A stretch of 64,000 nucleotides of DNA from a virus, in the IMG/VR virus record IMGVR_UViG_3300009320_000008, positions 16,339-80,338 of that record. One strand, written 5' to 3'. The position numbers and the translations under genes are program-made. Within the stretch, counting starts at the first letter, position 1. Each line of letters opens with the position of its first letter. This document shows, one piece after another, positions 16,494 through 24,813 of this stretch. The notes beneath the pieces are model-generated. The model was given only the letters and a program-made list of their open reading frames with translations. It was not told the origin of the DNA and ran no database searches.

Positions 16494-18008
16494 CTATCTC
16501 CATTCGCTGTCAACGACCATCTGTCCAGCGTCCAGATTTTGCAGTACCATACATGTCTCGTCTCCACAATCTCTATGACGATGGAGGAGTGTACTGATCC
16601 GTATAACATTGGCTCTTTTCTCTGCTTCGGTTTGACTCATGGCAAGCATAGCGTCCACATGCCCAAGCTTACCTACCCATTTTGCCGTGTGAGATTGTCT
16701 GACTTGCACGGCGTCCAAAGCATCTTTGTTTACCTGTGTGGGAGTAACCACCAAAGATTTCTTCTCTGCTGCTAATTGGGAGAGGGCTATCCATGTTCTG
16801 TCTTCTTTTTCTACACCTATAAGCCCTGCTTGTTCTGGTTTTAGGATGTCGGCATAGTCGATTACTATGATATCCGGGAGAAACCCTTCGGTTTTCTCAA
16901 GGAGATATAAATCCTGTTTAATGTCAGATATATTTGCTGTAAAACGGGGGTAGGGCATAAATCGAAAGTTATCCCCATACATTTCTTCGATAGACATTAC
17001 TTGCTTTGTGACCAAAGAGCTTTCCATTTTGGGACGGTCTAACATTTCATACCATACGTCCTTTTTGAATTGCTCTCGCCAATCCTTTTCGGGATGATTT
17101 CGACAGAACGTACAAGGTTTGTATCTATTTTCAAGATCGAAATCAGGTTTACGTCCTTCGTCGTCAAACAGCTTGATATGGTTTTCTCTTTGATGCATTG
17201 TGCAAGTATCATCTTGGTTTAACAAGCAATCGAAAAGTGGGTATCTTAACTCCCCTCCTTTATCCCATGTGCCTGTCAATCGTTTGTAAAGACGTTCCTC
17301 TGTAGATTCTTCGCTCATTTCCAAAGAGAAAAAAGCAACTTTTAAGTGATTTAAAAATCCAAGGATGGCGAATTCTTGAGCAAACCAAGTTTTACCCCGT
17401 TTGAAGGGAGCAGATATTCCAATAAGCCACCCTCTTTTGTAATCGCCCAAGAACTCTCCTAATGCTCCAGGGAATTGAAAGAACACCTCATCGGGAAATT
17501 GAAAGAACTTGGAAATAGATCGCTCGGAAAAAGGATTTACCCATTGTGACGTGGTTTTGGAGACTTTGTTGAATCCAAGCACCCTGTCTTCAGCTTCTTT
17601 AACTTTATCCGTGCTTAACAAATACCTTAGTTCGGCGTTTAGTAAAGACAGGGATTGCTTTTTGAAGTACATTGTGGTATCATCATACAAAAGAGGAATG
17701 TTGATTCCCTGCTCATTTTCGAATTTCTTGGAGGCATCTGTAAGTATCCGGCTGATCAGTGTTAGCTGATCGGGTTCAATATTATCCCTGTTAGCCAAAA
17801 ATATATCCTGTATACTCTCCATTGGAGCTTTTTCGTAGGTCTCAAAATGTTCCATACACCACTTCGCAATTGTCTCGTGGTATTCGTTTTGGAAGTACTC
17901 AAGACGAAACATGTCCTTTATTTTGATGATGTAATCTGTGGAGACTATCAGCCCAATTACAATCCGCTTCTCAAGTGTAGTTTCAACTGTCTCTCGTGTG
18001 AATCCCAA
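16494..18008 (-). CDS. dnaB: DnaB-type replicative helicase
   Basis: 504 aa. An N-terminal helical domain (residues 1-150) precedes a RecA-like ATPase: Walker A APFKRGKTW at 200-208, FFSLEMSEE at 227-234 (DnaB FSLEM motif), Walker B DIIVIDYADIL at 379-389 and PTQVNKDA at 423-430. An insertion between the ATPase motifs carries Cys261, Cys269, Cys299 and Cys302 and may bind zinc, which is not usual for DnaB. The protein should unwind the fork with the primase encoded at 19.4 kb. Confidence 0.88.
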   Translation of the reverse strand: MGFTRETVETTLEKRIVIGLIVSTDYIIKIKDMFRLEYFQNEYHETIAKWCMEHFETYEKAPMESIQDIFLANRDNIEPDQLTLISRILTDASKKFENEQGINIPLLYDDTTMYFKKQSLSLLNAELRYLLSTDKVKEAEDRVLGFNKVSKTTSQWVNPFSERSISKFFQFPDEVFFQFPGALGEFLGDYKRGWLIGISAPFKRGKTWFAQEFAILGFLNHLKVAFFSLEMSEESTEERLYKRLTGTWDKGGELRYPLFDCLLNQDDTCTMHQRENHIKLFDDEGRKPDFDLENRYKPCTFCRNHPEKDWREQFKKDVWYEMLDRPKMESSLVTKQVMSIEEMYGDNFRFMPYPRFTANISDIKQDLYLLEKTEGFLPDIIVIDYADILKPEQAGLIGVEKEDRTWIALSQLAAEKKSLVVTPTQVNKDALDAVQVRQSHTAKWVGKLGHVDAMLAMSQTEAEKRANVIRISTLLHRHRDCGDETCMVLQNLDAGQMVVDSEWR

Positions 18009-18017
18009 TTAGCTCTC

Positions 18018-18854
18018 CTATATTGAATTCCCCTGTGTAAAAAGTCCTGCTTTGTTAATTGCTTCGGGAACACGTTCAAACACCCAGTCCCCGGCCATCC
18101 AATGTATGTTTATCTTACTCCTGTTGCCATAAGCGGCTTCCAATGCTGCATCAAATAGGACATCAGCCATTACTCCGGGACGACTTGTGATGCCTGGTAA
18201 CATTCTGCCGTTGTTTAATCGGAATATATTCATTAGGAGGAAGGATGATTTGCGGAATACGTTTTCCTCTCGTACTGAGAAGTCACGTTTAATTCCTCCT
18301 TGGCATTCTTTGATATATTTCTTTTTGATGGAATTGGTAAGAGCGGGACATCGATCATCGATCAGTGGTATAAGGAGTTCGGGGCGATTCTCGTGGAAGT
18401 GTAAAAACCAGCTTTTTTTCACTGCGTATTTGTTGTATAGGAAGGTGGGTAAGGACAGACCAGAAAGGAGTTTCTTGTTCTTTGGTTTATAAAGGGGACT
18501 TAATGAAGAATTTAATCTGTCCACGGATGTCATAAAATCTTCGGGGGTGAATTTGGTGTCGGTATATTTGGGATCAATTCCCTCCAGCCCCCTGTAGAAC
18601 CCTTTTCTGAATAGCTTTTGCAAACCAGACACGCATTTTTCATGGGTAAGGGTTCCCTTTCGATGTGTAGTACCCCCGAATTTGTTCCAGTAAAGAAATG
18701 CCTCTTCCACCTCGTTTTTGATAAAGTGGGTTTTCTTGGCGGCGATTTTTAACTTGGGTTTCTTGGGTTGAAGTTCCTCCCTTTCTCTGAAGGTAATGCT
18801 TCCATTTGCTTTTTTGTTGGTAAGGATTGCTTTCTTTGACAGATTCAACTCCAT
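18018..18854 (-). CDS. Hypothetical replication-region protein, 278 aa
   Basis: Basic protein of unknown family. The ATG at 18854 follows GGGAGGTAACAAGT. Sequence includes NEVEEAFLYWNKFGGTTHRKG and a C-terminal ADVLFDAALEAAYGNR segment. Its place between helicase and primase, with an inverted-repeat-rich gap upstream, makes an origin-binding or helicase-loading role possible, but no ATPase or winged-helix motif could be confirmed. Confidence 0.7.
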   Translation of the reverse strand: MELNLSKKAILTNKKANGSITFREREELQPKKPKLKIAAKKTHFIKNEVEEAFLYWNKFGGTTHRKGTLTHEKCVSGLQKLFRKGFYRGLEGIDPKYTDTKFTPEDFMTSVDRLNSSLSPLYKPKNKKLLSGLSLPTFLYNKYAVKKSWFLHFHENRPELLIPLIDDRCPALTNSIKKKYIKECQGGIKRDFSVREENVFRKSSFLLMNIFRLNNGRMLPGITSRPGVMADVLFDAALEAAYGNRSKINIHWMAGDWVFERVPEAINKAGLFTQGNSI

Positions 18855-18881
18855 ACTTGTTACCTCCCAATGCATTTGCAA

Positions 18882-19381
18882 GCCGAAACACAGTCGGGTT
18901 AAAAAAACCCGACTTAGATACTACTTGAAGGACAAAGGGATATACGAAGTATATCACTTTATCCAAGAGTAGTATAATATATATTTTTTTATTTTTTATT
19001 TTCTCTTTTTTCTTTGGTTCTTTCTTTTTTCTCTTTTCTTTTTTGTTTTTTTGGGATGATGGGAAAATCTCGGGGAGAAATGGTATGAAACCAGCGTATG
19101 TCCCGGTCATGTGAGAATGGGATGGGATGCTTATATGTTCAGAACCGGTAAAGAGGGGGGAATCGGTTGATACGATCAGGTTGGTCAGGGCGACCAAAGG
19201 AAGGAAGTTTTGAAACTTCATATTCCCTCCTTACCAGTTCTGAACATATAAACAAACATAAAAACACCTCATTTTCGTAGTGTCTCAAGTTTTACAGGGC
19301 GTTGCACCCTGATCACATCGCTTCAATTCCCATAGAGTGTTTGAATCGTTGCATAAAATAAAATCTTTGTCAAGAACTTTT
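18882..19381. other. 500-base non-coding gap with inverted repeats, candidate replication origin
   Basis: The gap holds a hairpin at 18893-18913 (GTCGGGTT arms), a perfect GATATAC-GAA-GTATATC palindrome at 18939-18955, a T-rich polypyrimidine tract at about 18983-19052 (purine on the other strand), a 21-bp inverted repeat with one mismatch at 19131-19151/19231-19251, an inner hairpin at 19204-19219 and a CAGGG/CCCTG hairpin at 19295-19311. An open frame across part of it encodes mainly Lys/Glu homopolymer-like sequence and is not considered a gene. Such a region next to helicase and primase genes is a reasonable origin candidate. Confidence 0.5.
19131..19251. repeat. Long inverted repeat (21-bp arms)
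   Basis: Arms 19131-19151 and 19231-19251 pair at 20 of 21 positions around a 79-base loop, which itself contains a 7-bp perfect hairpin at 19204-19219. It may form a cruciform or RNA structure. Confidence 0.85.
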
Positions 19382-20326
19382 TTATTTTCCAAACACCAAG
19401 CTTCGTAAATGTTTGATATCCTCGGGGTTCATATCGCCCGGATCGCCTTCGTCCAAAGTTATTTTTTCTACATGATTTACTAAGGATGATAAATTGGATG
19501 CAAGTTTTCTGGCTAATCTTTGGGCTTCATCCTCAGCATCCAACATGATAAAAACCCGTTTATATTGAGACAGAAGAAGCACCTGTTTTTGGGTATATTT
19601 CATGCCACAAAGTGCCACACACCCATCCCCAATTCTCCACACATCTGTTGGTCCTTCCACAACGATAATTGTGTCCCTTGCGTTGTCTGTATTGTACAGT
19701 TCTGATTTTGGGTGGGTCTGGCTTTCGTCCACCGGCTGATGTAGATAGGGAATATTGTTAGTTCCTGTTATATCCCTTGCTGTGAATGTTACTTTCTTTC
19801 CATGCTGATAAAACGGGACCACGATCCTGTGGTGATACTTGCCGATTGATCCCCCGCAATATAGACCATACTTTTTTATCAAGACAACAGGATCGAAATT
19901 CCTTCCTACAATATACTCAACATATTCGGGGAATAAATCAGGGCTTATCATTTCATCTGAGAATACACTATCAACAGATTTAAAATCCCTGAGCATACCG
20001 GCCTGTGGCTGTTCAAAATGTGGGTTGTCATAGTCATGTATAGTACGATATGCCTTGAAATCTGAAAGCGTTTTAAGGGCATTTGAGAAGCCGCAACCAT
20101 CAATTTTCATAGCCAATGTAATGATGGTGCCTTTGGCGGGACATCGCCAACAGTTGAAGCCTCCAGTAGGACTAATACCAAGATGGTTGGAACGATCATC
20201 ACAAAAGAGACAACGGATATTAGTCCAACCGTCTTTTACGTTCTTTCCTTCTGTATAGATTGTGATGTTTCGTGATTTCAGGTAGTCGGAAATGCTGACT
20301 AATGATAGGTCGAGTTGATCAGACAT
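19382..20326 (-). CDS. DnaG-like primase
   Basis: About 314 aa. A CHC2-type zinc ribbon lies at the N-terminus (CLFCDDRS...FNCWRCPAKG), followed by a Toprim domain with IIVVEGPTDVWR (catalytic Glu) and FIMLDAEDEA (acidic motif). No helicase domain is fused; the DnaB-type helicase is separate. The ATG at 20326, three bases after the upstream stop, is preferred because the zinc ribbon then starts at the expected distance; a longer in-frame reading overlaps the upstream gene. Confidence 0.85.
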   Translation of the reverse strand: MSDQLDLSLVSISDYLKSRNITIYTEGKNVKDGWTNIRCLFCDDRSNHLGISPTGGFNCWRCPAKGTIITLAMKIDGCGFSNALKTLSDFKAYRTIHDYDNPHFEQPQAGMLRDFKSVDSVFSDEMISPDLFPEYVEYIVGRNFDPVVLIKKYGLYCGGSIGKYHHRIVVPFYQHGKKVTFTARDITGTNNIPYLHQPVDESQTHPKSELYNTDNARDTIIVVEGPTDVWRIGDGCVALCGMKYTQKQVLLLSQYKRVFIMLDAEDEAQRLARKLASNLSSLVNHVEKITLDEGDPGDMNPEDIKHLRSLVFGK

Positions 20327-20328
20327 AA

Positions 20329-20535
20329 TCAAGTCACCATACTCATAATCGTGCAAATCAGGTCTTTGAGATCCACTTCGGATTTGTGTGGAGGGTTTAT
20401 CATCATTTGTTCTGAGTAAAACGATTCTTCGCATACCTGACATACTTCTTCGTAGGTATTTGGATCGTAGGTCCCAAACAGATGAAACTTGTCGCTACAC
20501 TTCCCACAAACGATTAACGGAATTTTTATTTCCAT
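20329..20535 (-). CDS. Small zinc-finger-like protein, 68 aa
   Basis: Contains VCGKCSDKFHLFG and VCQVCEESF, two C-x2-C pairs that should form one zinc ribbon. It starts two bases after a small membrane protein gene. Function unknown. Confidence 0.72.
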   Translation of the reverse strand: MEIKIPLIVCGKCSDKFHLFGTYDPNTYEEVCQVCEESFYSEQMMINPPHKSEVDLKDLICTIMSMVT

Positions 20536-20537
20536 AA

Positions 20538-20696
20538 TTATATTATTCCTTTCGATACTAACACTGCAACAATAATTCCTGCAATGATTATTCCGGATAT
20601 GGTGCATATAAAACCATCAAGAAGACCTCTTTTGTAAAGGTCTTTGTTATCCTTTTCAAGTTTCTTCATGAGTTCTATGAATTCGTCTTGGTTCAT
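20538..20696 (-). CDS. Small single-pass membrane protein, 52 aa
   Basis: Read directly from the gap. It begins MNQDEFIELMKKLEKDNKDL, followed by a hydrophobic helix (SGIIIAGIIVAVLV) near the C-terminus. The start lies behind AAAGGAAAAAGAA and the stop two bases before the next ATG. Function unknown. Confidence 0.68.
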   Translation of the reverse strand: MNQDEFIELMKKLEKDNKDLYKRGLLDGFICTISGIIIAGIIVAVLVSKGII

Positions 20697-20707
20697 TTCT
20701 TTTTCCT

Positions 20708-21091
20708 TTAAAACAACGTGGTTTGTTTGTTCATGATTTTAGGGTTGGCGGAGTCGGGATTCGAACCCGTAGAGTTGCGCTCCCCTACCGATGAGGACCG
20801 ACTCTCCGCCGAAAGTTTTAGCTTTAATTTCGGCTTTTTATCATCTTTCTTTGGAGAAAGCAACAGCCTTTGTTTTGTGTTTCCTTCAACTTTTGGATGA
20901 TTAAAATAATAACGACATTTCTTGGCATATTCTACATCCCCATTCATTTTGTTGCAGCATATACAAATCCCGATTCGTTGGATGTTGAACATATATTTAA
21001 AATTTGGACAACCAACACATCCTGGAGGAATTGATCCCTGCAAATGCTTGAATTTTCTATGGAGGTATTCTCTGGTTTTTATTTCATCCAT
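20708..21091 (-). CDS. Cysteine-rich protein, 127 aa, whose 3' end contains a tRNA-like sequence
   Basis: The N-terminal half has PPGCVGCPNF, ICICCNKM and KKCRYYF, probably a zinc site. The last ~35 residues (from SAESRSSSVGERNSTGSNP) read through a tRNA-like segment, as if the gene end had been replaced or extended by an insertion. It begins two bases after the nucleotidyltransferase-like gene. Confidence 0.68.
   Translation of the reverse strand: MDEIKTREYLHRKFKHLQGSIPPGCVGCPNFKYMFNIQRIGICICCNKMNGDVEYAKKCRYYFNHPKVEGNTKQRLLLSPKKDDKKPKLKLKLSAESRSSSVGERNSTGSNPDSANPKIMNKQTTLF
20746..20810 (-). tRNA. Truncated or tRNA-like element (65 nt)
   Basis: On the minus strand GGCGGAG (20804-20810) pairs fully with CTCCGCC (20747-20753), a discriminator A follows, and a T-arm CGGG-TTCGAAT-CCCG is intact. 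A D-arm-like CCTC-ATCGGTA-GGGG is present. A standard 7-base anticodon loop with U33 is absent and the total is about 10 nt too short. It is best seen as a degenerate tRNA, tRNA mimic or remnant, not a confirmed tRNA gene. Confidence 0.4.
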
Positions 21092-21093
21092 TT

Positions 21094-21873
21094 TTAGTTT
21101 AGACTCAAATAATAATGTTCTGCCAGAAGTTCGGTCAATTTTAACGTATCATCATGATTTAATTCATCTGGTATAATTTCGTGTAGGGTTTGACTTTCTG
21201 CTTCTCCCCTTCCTTGTTCTTCATATGCTTCGTGAATGTCCTCAAACTCATCTTCCCAATCACGTACATATTCTGGTTTCAGTTCGTTAATCCTTTCGTA
21301 AATCTCGTCTTCTGGATTATTGGAAACTATTTTGTCGAATAAGGTTTTTATTTTATCCATTTCTTCCTCCTCTTTCAGACCACATCGAATGATCGTGAAG
21401 TCGAAATTTTCAAGGATAGTTTGCATGTCTCCGGCCCCGACAACTGATCCTTCAACCACAGGCTTTATCAATTGAATTGTAGGGCAAGCAAAATAACGAT
21501 GGTCGGATTTCTCTGGTTTTTTATAGGTGATCGCCATTTCGTTTTCGAATCGGATGTCTAAATCATATTCCTTAAACATGATTCGGCAAGCTTCATAGGC
21601 TTCCACGTCATAGCAATAAATATCAACATCACCGGGAGGGGCAGGGGATTGGGTAGGGGAGGCCATGTACCGGACGTAACCACCACAGATGAAGGTGTTT
21701 TTGTCTTCCAGATCCATCAAGAGGCATTTGATTTCGTACAATCCCCTTCGAATCATCACGGTTTCAAATCCATCTTTTGAAACGTAGGATGGTTTGATTG
21801 GTTCGTTCTTTTCATCCGCGGTTGCTTCTTCATATTGCCGGAGATTATTTTCCGTCGATTTCTTTTTCGCCAT
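21094..21873 (-). CDS. Nucleotidyltransferase-like protein
   Basis: 259 aa. FICGGYVRYM followed by PPGDVDIYCYD matches the GG-x-VR and D-x-D pattern of the Pol beta/CCA-adding nucleotidyltransferase superfamily; the two Asp of GDVDIY would bind metal. A later DFTIIRCG could carry the third acidic residue. The C-terminus is long, acidic and helical (EDEFEDIHEAYEEQG). Substrate unknown; tRNA, nucleotide or protein targets are possible. Confidence 0.72.
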   Translation of the reverse strand: MAKKKSTENNLRQYEEATADEKNEPIKPSYVSKDGFETVMIRRGLYEIKCLLMDLEDKNTFICGGYVRYMASPTQSPAPPGDVDIYCYDVEAYEACRIMFKEYDLDIRFENEMAITYKKPEKSDHRYFACPTIQLIKPVVEGSVVGAGDMQTILENFDFTIIRCGLKEEEEMDKIKTLFDKIVSNNPEDEIYERINELKPEYVRDWEDEFEDIHEAYEEQGRGEAESQTLHEIIPDELNHDDTLKLTELLAEHYYLSLN

Positions 21874-22093
21874 TGTTATTTACCTCCATCACGTTTTTGA
21901 ATACCTGATCTACGAAATGAGTATCAGGAAAATTATTGGTGTGAACTTCTGTCACTTGCGGTTTTATTTCGGATAGTTGCGTGTGGATTTTAATCAGGGT
22001 AATTGTGCATATAATTATAAGTCCCAATATTGTTCCTCTCCAAAGGAAAAGGAAAATATAATCTAATATTTTTCCTACAGTCCCTTCTCTCAT
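21845..22093 (-). CDS. Small membrane protein, 82 aa
   Basis: The start at 22093 overlaps the upstream stop as ATGA behind GAGGAAAAAGAA. A hydrophobic helix (ILGLIIICTITLI) lies near residues 20-37, followed by a soluble tail. The end overlaps the nucleotidyltransferase-like gene by 29 bases. Function unknown. Confidence 0.65.
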   Translation of the reverse strand: MREGTVGKILDYIFLFLWRGTILGLIIICTITLIKIHTQLSEIKPQVTEVHTNNFPDTHFVDQVFKNVMEVNNNGEKEIDGK

Positions 22094-22302
22094 TTCTTTT
22101 TCCTCAGCATGAGTTTTTGTGGAAATAACTCGTCCATTATTTGGGCTTGTTCGCAGGTGTTGTCGCATAGACCACAACTATTCACCAATCTTCTTCCTCT
22201 GCACATTTCGGGGGTTAGGGGATGTGCGTATGCCTTGCAGAAAAATTGGTTTCCTTTAACATCATATAATCGTTGTTTCTCTCTGGATATTTTTAGTTTC
22301 AT
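22090..22302 (-). CDS. Cysteine-rich protein, 70 aa
   Basis: Contains FFCKAYAHPLTPEMCRGRR and SCGLCDNTCEQ; five cysteines with close spacing suggest zinc or disulfide structure. The ATG at 22302 is chosen over an in-frame TTG six bases upstream. Function unknown. Confidence 0.65.
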   Translation of the reverse strand: MKLKISREKQRLYDVKGNQFFCKAYAHPLTPEMCRGRRLVNSCGLCDNTCEQAQIMDELFPQKLMLRKKK

Positions 22303-22505
22303 TCCCAAAGTTCATCCTCCTCCCAAGATTCATCATCGTACCAACAATGGGTAGAATCCCATGTGAAAACGGGGAAATCTTCACACTCCTTAATAATTTT
22401 TTTTACTAAGGTTTCCCGTTTTTCGGCCTCTACAATCATGTCTGTGGTAATCTCTCGTCTATCAGATTGATTAACAACACATTGCAATGTTTGGTTAACT
22501 ATCAT
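22299..22505 (-). CDS. Hypothetical acidic protein, 68 aa
   Basis: Ends in a strongly acidic and Trp-rich tail (DDESWEEDELWE). It starts behind AGGAGGCAAAA. Acidic tails of this kind occur in DNA-mimic and inhibitor proteins, but no function can be claimed. Confidence 0.65.
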   Translation of the reverse strand: MIVNQTLQCVVNQSDRREITTDMIVEAEKRETLVKKIIKECEDFPVFTWDSTHCWYDDESWEEDELWE

Positions 22506-22514
22506 TTTTGCCTC

Positions 22515-23885
22515 CTATAACCATCCATTCTCTGTATAGATTGACACACGTTCTCCAAATTGATCGATAAGAAAGCGGTGGCATGGATCAAAGAAATCGA
22601 TAATTACACCCTGTGTTTTCCCTTCGGATTTTCTGAGCGTTCGTCCTACGATTTGGAGAGTGGCAATGAATGACTTCCCACCACCTCCAATAATTGCTCC
22701 GCCGAGTGTGGGAACATCAATACCTTCCCTCCATATTGTTGTGACCACGCACATAATATCCTTTTTAATCATGGCGTGTCTGATCTCCGCCCGAATATCG
22801 CCAGATGAATCACCTCTTACAAACTTGGCTTTTACACCATGTTGGTCAGCACACCTCATAAGATTGTCACCATGCTCTATTCGGGAAATCATAACGACAA
22901 GTGACATTCCTTTATTGTTGTATTCTTTTACGATCCTCATAATCTGATTGTTCCTGGGTTCGTTATCTATTACCGCGCGTCTGTAGACCTCGTTATAATC
23001 CGTCACCGATCTGATTTTTAGAACCCCTTCAGATTTGAATATGCGAACCTTTGGGGGAACGATGATTCCAGCTTCGATTGCTTCATCTATGGAAAACGTA
23101 CCGATCATGCCTCCAACGAATGCTTCAATTGCCAGAATTTGTTCCCACTCATCCGGCAATGTTGCTGTGAATCCGAAACGTGTAGGAGCATAGCATTGTC
23201 CAAGAACTCTGGCATAAAAGCCTGTGAATTTGGAAACATGGTGAGTCTCGTCCACTATTACAATGTCAAATTCATTCCTATACACTTCGGGGTCCATTCT
23301 GTACATTGTTTGGACTGTAGCCACATTGATTCTTCCGAATGTTCCTTTAAATGGCTTTCCTCCTCCAATTTGCAGAACATCGTCAAATTTGTATTTCTCG
23401 AAATCCTCTCGTATTTGGATTACGAGGTCTGTAGTGTGAACGAGGATGAGAATCCTTGCTTTCGGAAAACATGAAAGGATTCCCAAAAAGGTAACAGTTT
23501 TGCCAAATGCGGTAGCGGCTTGAATCACACCCTGTCCCATATGCATAGCATCCTCTATAAACTCAAGCTGTTTGTCATGGAATACTATGCCGGGAAGATA
23601 TGGATCTTCGGTAGGAATAGCCCTGATCCTTTCGGGCCGAGTCACTTTGCACTTGATTCCCTTTTCATCACAGTAGTCAAGGATTCGGTCAATGTGTCCT
23701 GTATAAAAACTGACTCGTTTTCTGACCTTGTTGATATAGCAGGTCGCTTCGTATTCTTCCTCCGTTTTATGATGTCTCCCTTTTCTCCAATACGTTTTGG
23801 TGTATGTAAGGCAGGGTTCAATCAGATTGAAATCCTTGGAAGACATGTGGCTAATTATTAGGTTAATAACTTTGATTTTAATCAT
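22515..23885 (-). CDS. SF2 DNA/RNA helicase (UvsW/DEAD type)
   Basis: 456 aa. Motif I AATAFGKTVT, motif Ia region LVHTTDLV, motif II VDETHH, motif III FTATLPD and motif VI QIVGRTLRKSEGK are all visible in order. Layout resembles phage UvsW-type helicases that resolve branched or R-loop DNA. The ATG at 23885 follows GGAGGCAGTCCAG and lies inside the end of the preceding small gene. Confidence 0.88.
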   Translation of the reverse strand: MIKIKVINLIISHMSSKDFNLIEPCLTYTKTYWRKGRHHKTEEEYEATCYINKVRKRVSFYTGHIDRILDYCDEKGIKCKVTRPERIRAIPTEDPYLPGIVFHDKQLEFIEDAMHMGQGVIQAATAFGKTVTFLGILSCFPKARILILVHTTDLVIQIREDFEKYKFDDVLQIGGGKPFKGTFGRINVATVQTMYRMDPEVYRNEFDIVIVDETHHVSKFTGFYARVLGQCYAPTRFGFTATLPDEWEQILAIEAFVGGMIGTFSIDEAIEAGIIVPPKVRIFKSEGVLKIRSVTDYNEVYRRAVIDNEPRNNQIMRIVKEYNNKGMSLVVMISRIEHGDNLMRCADQHGVKAKFVRGDSSGDIRAEIRHAMIKKDIMCVVTTIWREGIDVPTLGGAIIGGGGKSFIATLQIVGRTLRKSEGKTQGVIIDFFDPCHRFLIDQFGERVSIYTENGWL

Positions 23886-24018
23886 CTGGACTGCCTCCAA
23901 GTGCTATATATATTTCTTTGGCTATTCCCTTTCCGAAAGATTCGCAGTGGGATTCAAATGCACTCCAATTTGTAGATATAAAATCAAAAATTATATCCAT
24001 CATCCATTGTTTTACCAT
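23878..24018 (-). CDS. Hypothetical protein, 46 aa
   Basis: Read from the gap. It starts with MVKQWMMDIIFDFIS inside the end of the upstream gene and ends after GGSPDD, overlapping the helicase start. Coupled starts and stops at both ends support it; function unknown. Confidence 0.55.
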   Translation of the reverse strand: MVKQWMMDIIFDFISTNWSAFESHCESFGKGIAKEIYIALGGSPDD

Positions 24019-24410
24019 GAATCACTCCTTAACACATCCCGTATCTCGTTTATGCTTTGTTGGGTTCTTTTTCGTGTCCAACCTAATTTCCCTGTCATAT
24101 ACCGTTTGATTCTGGCAAGAGTCAGAGCTTTGTCGGATGAGTTCATTACTATTTGGGTGAGATCGGAGGGAGTATCAAAGATTATTTTGAGGACAGTTTT
24201 AGCGGAAGAAGAAAGGTCGAGTAACGCTTCACGAAACCCGATTTCTCGGATAATATTTCTATCTGTTGTTAAAGGACAATCTTCACAGGGAAGATAATTA
24301 TGCTGTTGGTATACTTCTAAGGCGGAGAGGAGGTTTCCTTCCCCCTTTTTTTCTATCATTTTCGCTACTTCCAGAAACTCCTGTCGTGCTTTTGTGTTTC
24401 TTGGGGACAT
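24012..24410 (-). CDS. Hypothetical protein, 132 aa, possible DNA-binding
   Basis: Helical basic protein; LTQIVMNSSDKALTLARIKRYMTGKLG (pieces) may form a helix-turn-helix. CEDCPLTTDRN gives a Cys pair. Starts behind AAAGGAGACAAAAC. Its first 113 bases overlap the end of the ribbon-helix-helix gene in another frame. Confidence 0.65.
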   Translation of the reverse strand: MSPRNTKARQEFLEVAKMIEKKGEGNLLSALEVYQQHNYLPCEDCPLTTDRNIIREIGFREALLDLSSSAKTVLKIIFDTPSDLTQIVMNSSDKALTLARIKRYMTGKLGWTRKRTQQSINEIRDVLRSDSW

Positions 24411-24534
24411 GTTTTGTCTCCTTTTCTAAGATTCCGTTTAGCCAATTTGAGAAGCTCCGGTTCTGTTCTTTCGCTATCTTCTTTGCGGTTTTGTGAAGAT
24501 CAGGATCAATGTAAATGGTGGTTCTAATGTTCAT
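24298..24534 (-). CDS. Ribbon-helix-helix (CopG/Arc-type) DNA-binding protein
   Basis: 78 aa. MNIRTTIYIDPDLHKTAKK is a typical RHH beta strand followed by helix 1, and SFSNWLNGILEKE is helix 2. RHH dimers act as transcriptional regulators. The C-terminal ~38 residues are basic, low-complexity and encoded in the overlap with the next gene, so they may have arisen by read-through of an older, shorter frame. Confidence 0.75.
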   Translation of the reverse strand: MNIRTTIYIDPDLHKTAKKIAKEQNRSFSNWLNGILEKETKHVPKKHKSTTGVSGSSENDRKKGGRKPPLRLRSIPTA

Positions 24535-24546
24535 ACGCTCTCCTGT

Positions 24547-24813
24547 TTATTGTTTCCAGAGAATATTTCGGATGTCTTGTAACATAGCAATGTAGTACTC
24601 CTCGGCATGATCTCCCAAATTAGCTTCATTTTTCTGTTTTATCGCCATGTCAATGAAGTCCGTTGCTTCTTGAATCCGCCTGAGTGCGGCGATCCTGTTT
24701 TGGGAAAAGTTCCGATGCTTGAAAGCGGTCTTGAGATTTTCCATGATACTGTGGGTGTTGCGAACTGCCTCCTCAAGTTTTTCTGACATGTATTGTTCAG
24801 TTTCTTTGTCCAT
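24547..24813 (-). CDS. Hypothetical helical protein, 88 aa
   Basis: Almost wholly alpha helical with heptad-like spacing (coiled-coil potential), no recognised motif. It overlaps the upstream gene by 17 bases. Confidence 0.65.
   Translation of the reverse strand: MDKETEQYMSEKLEEAVRNTHSIMENLKTAFKHRNFSQNRIAALRRIQEATDFIDMAIKQKNEANLGDHAEEYYIAMLQDIRNILWKQ

Noticed and set aside
18640-19221. Open frame of 193 codons on the minus strand across the helicase-primase gap
   Set aside because: It overlaps the well-supported 18018-18854 gene, is built largely of Lys/Glu runs from a polypurine tract and has no proper ribosome site.
24012-24534. RHH gene plus neighbour considered as a toxin-antitoxin pair
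   Set aside because: The downstream protein has no toxin motif and the gene overlap is out of frame and far longer than usual for such pairs.
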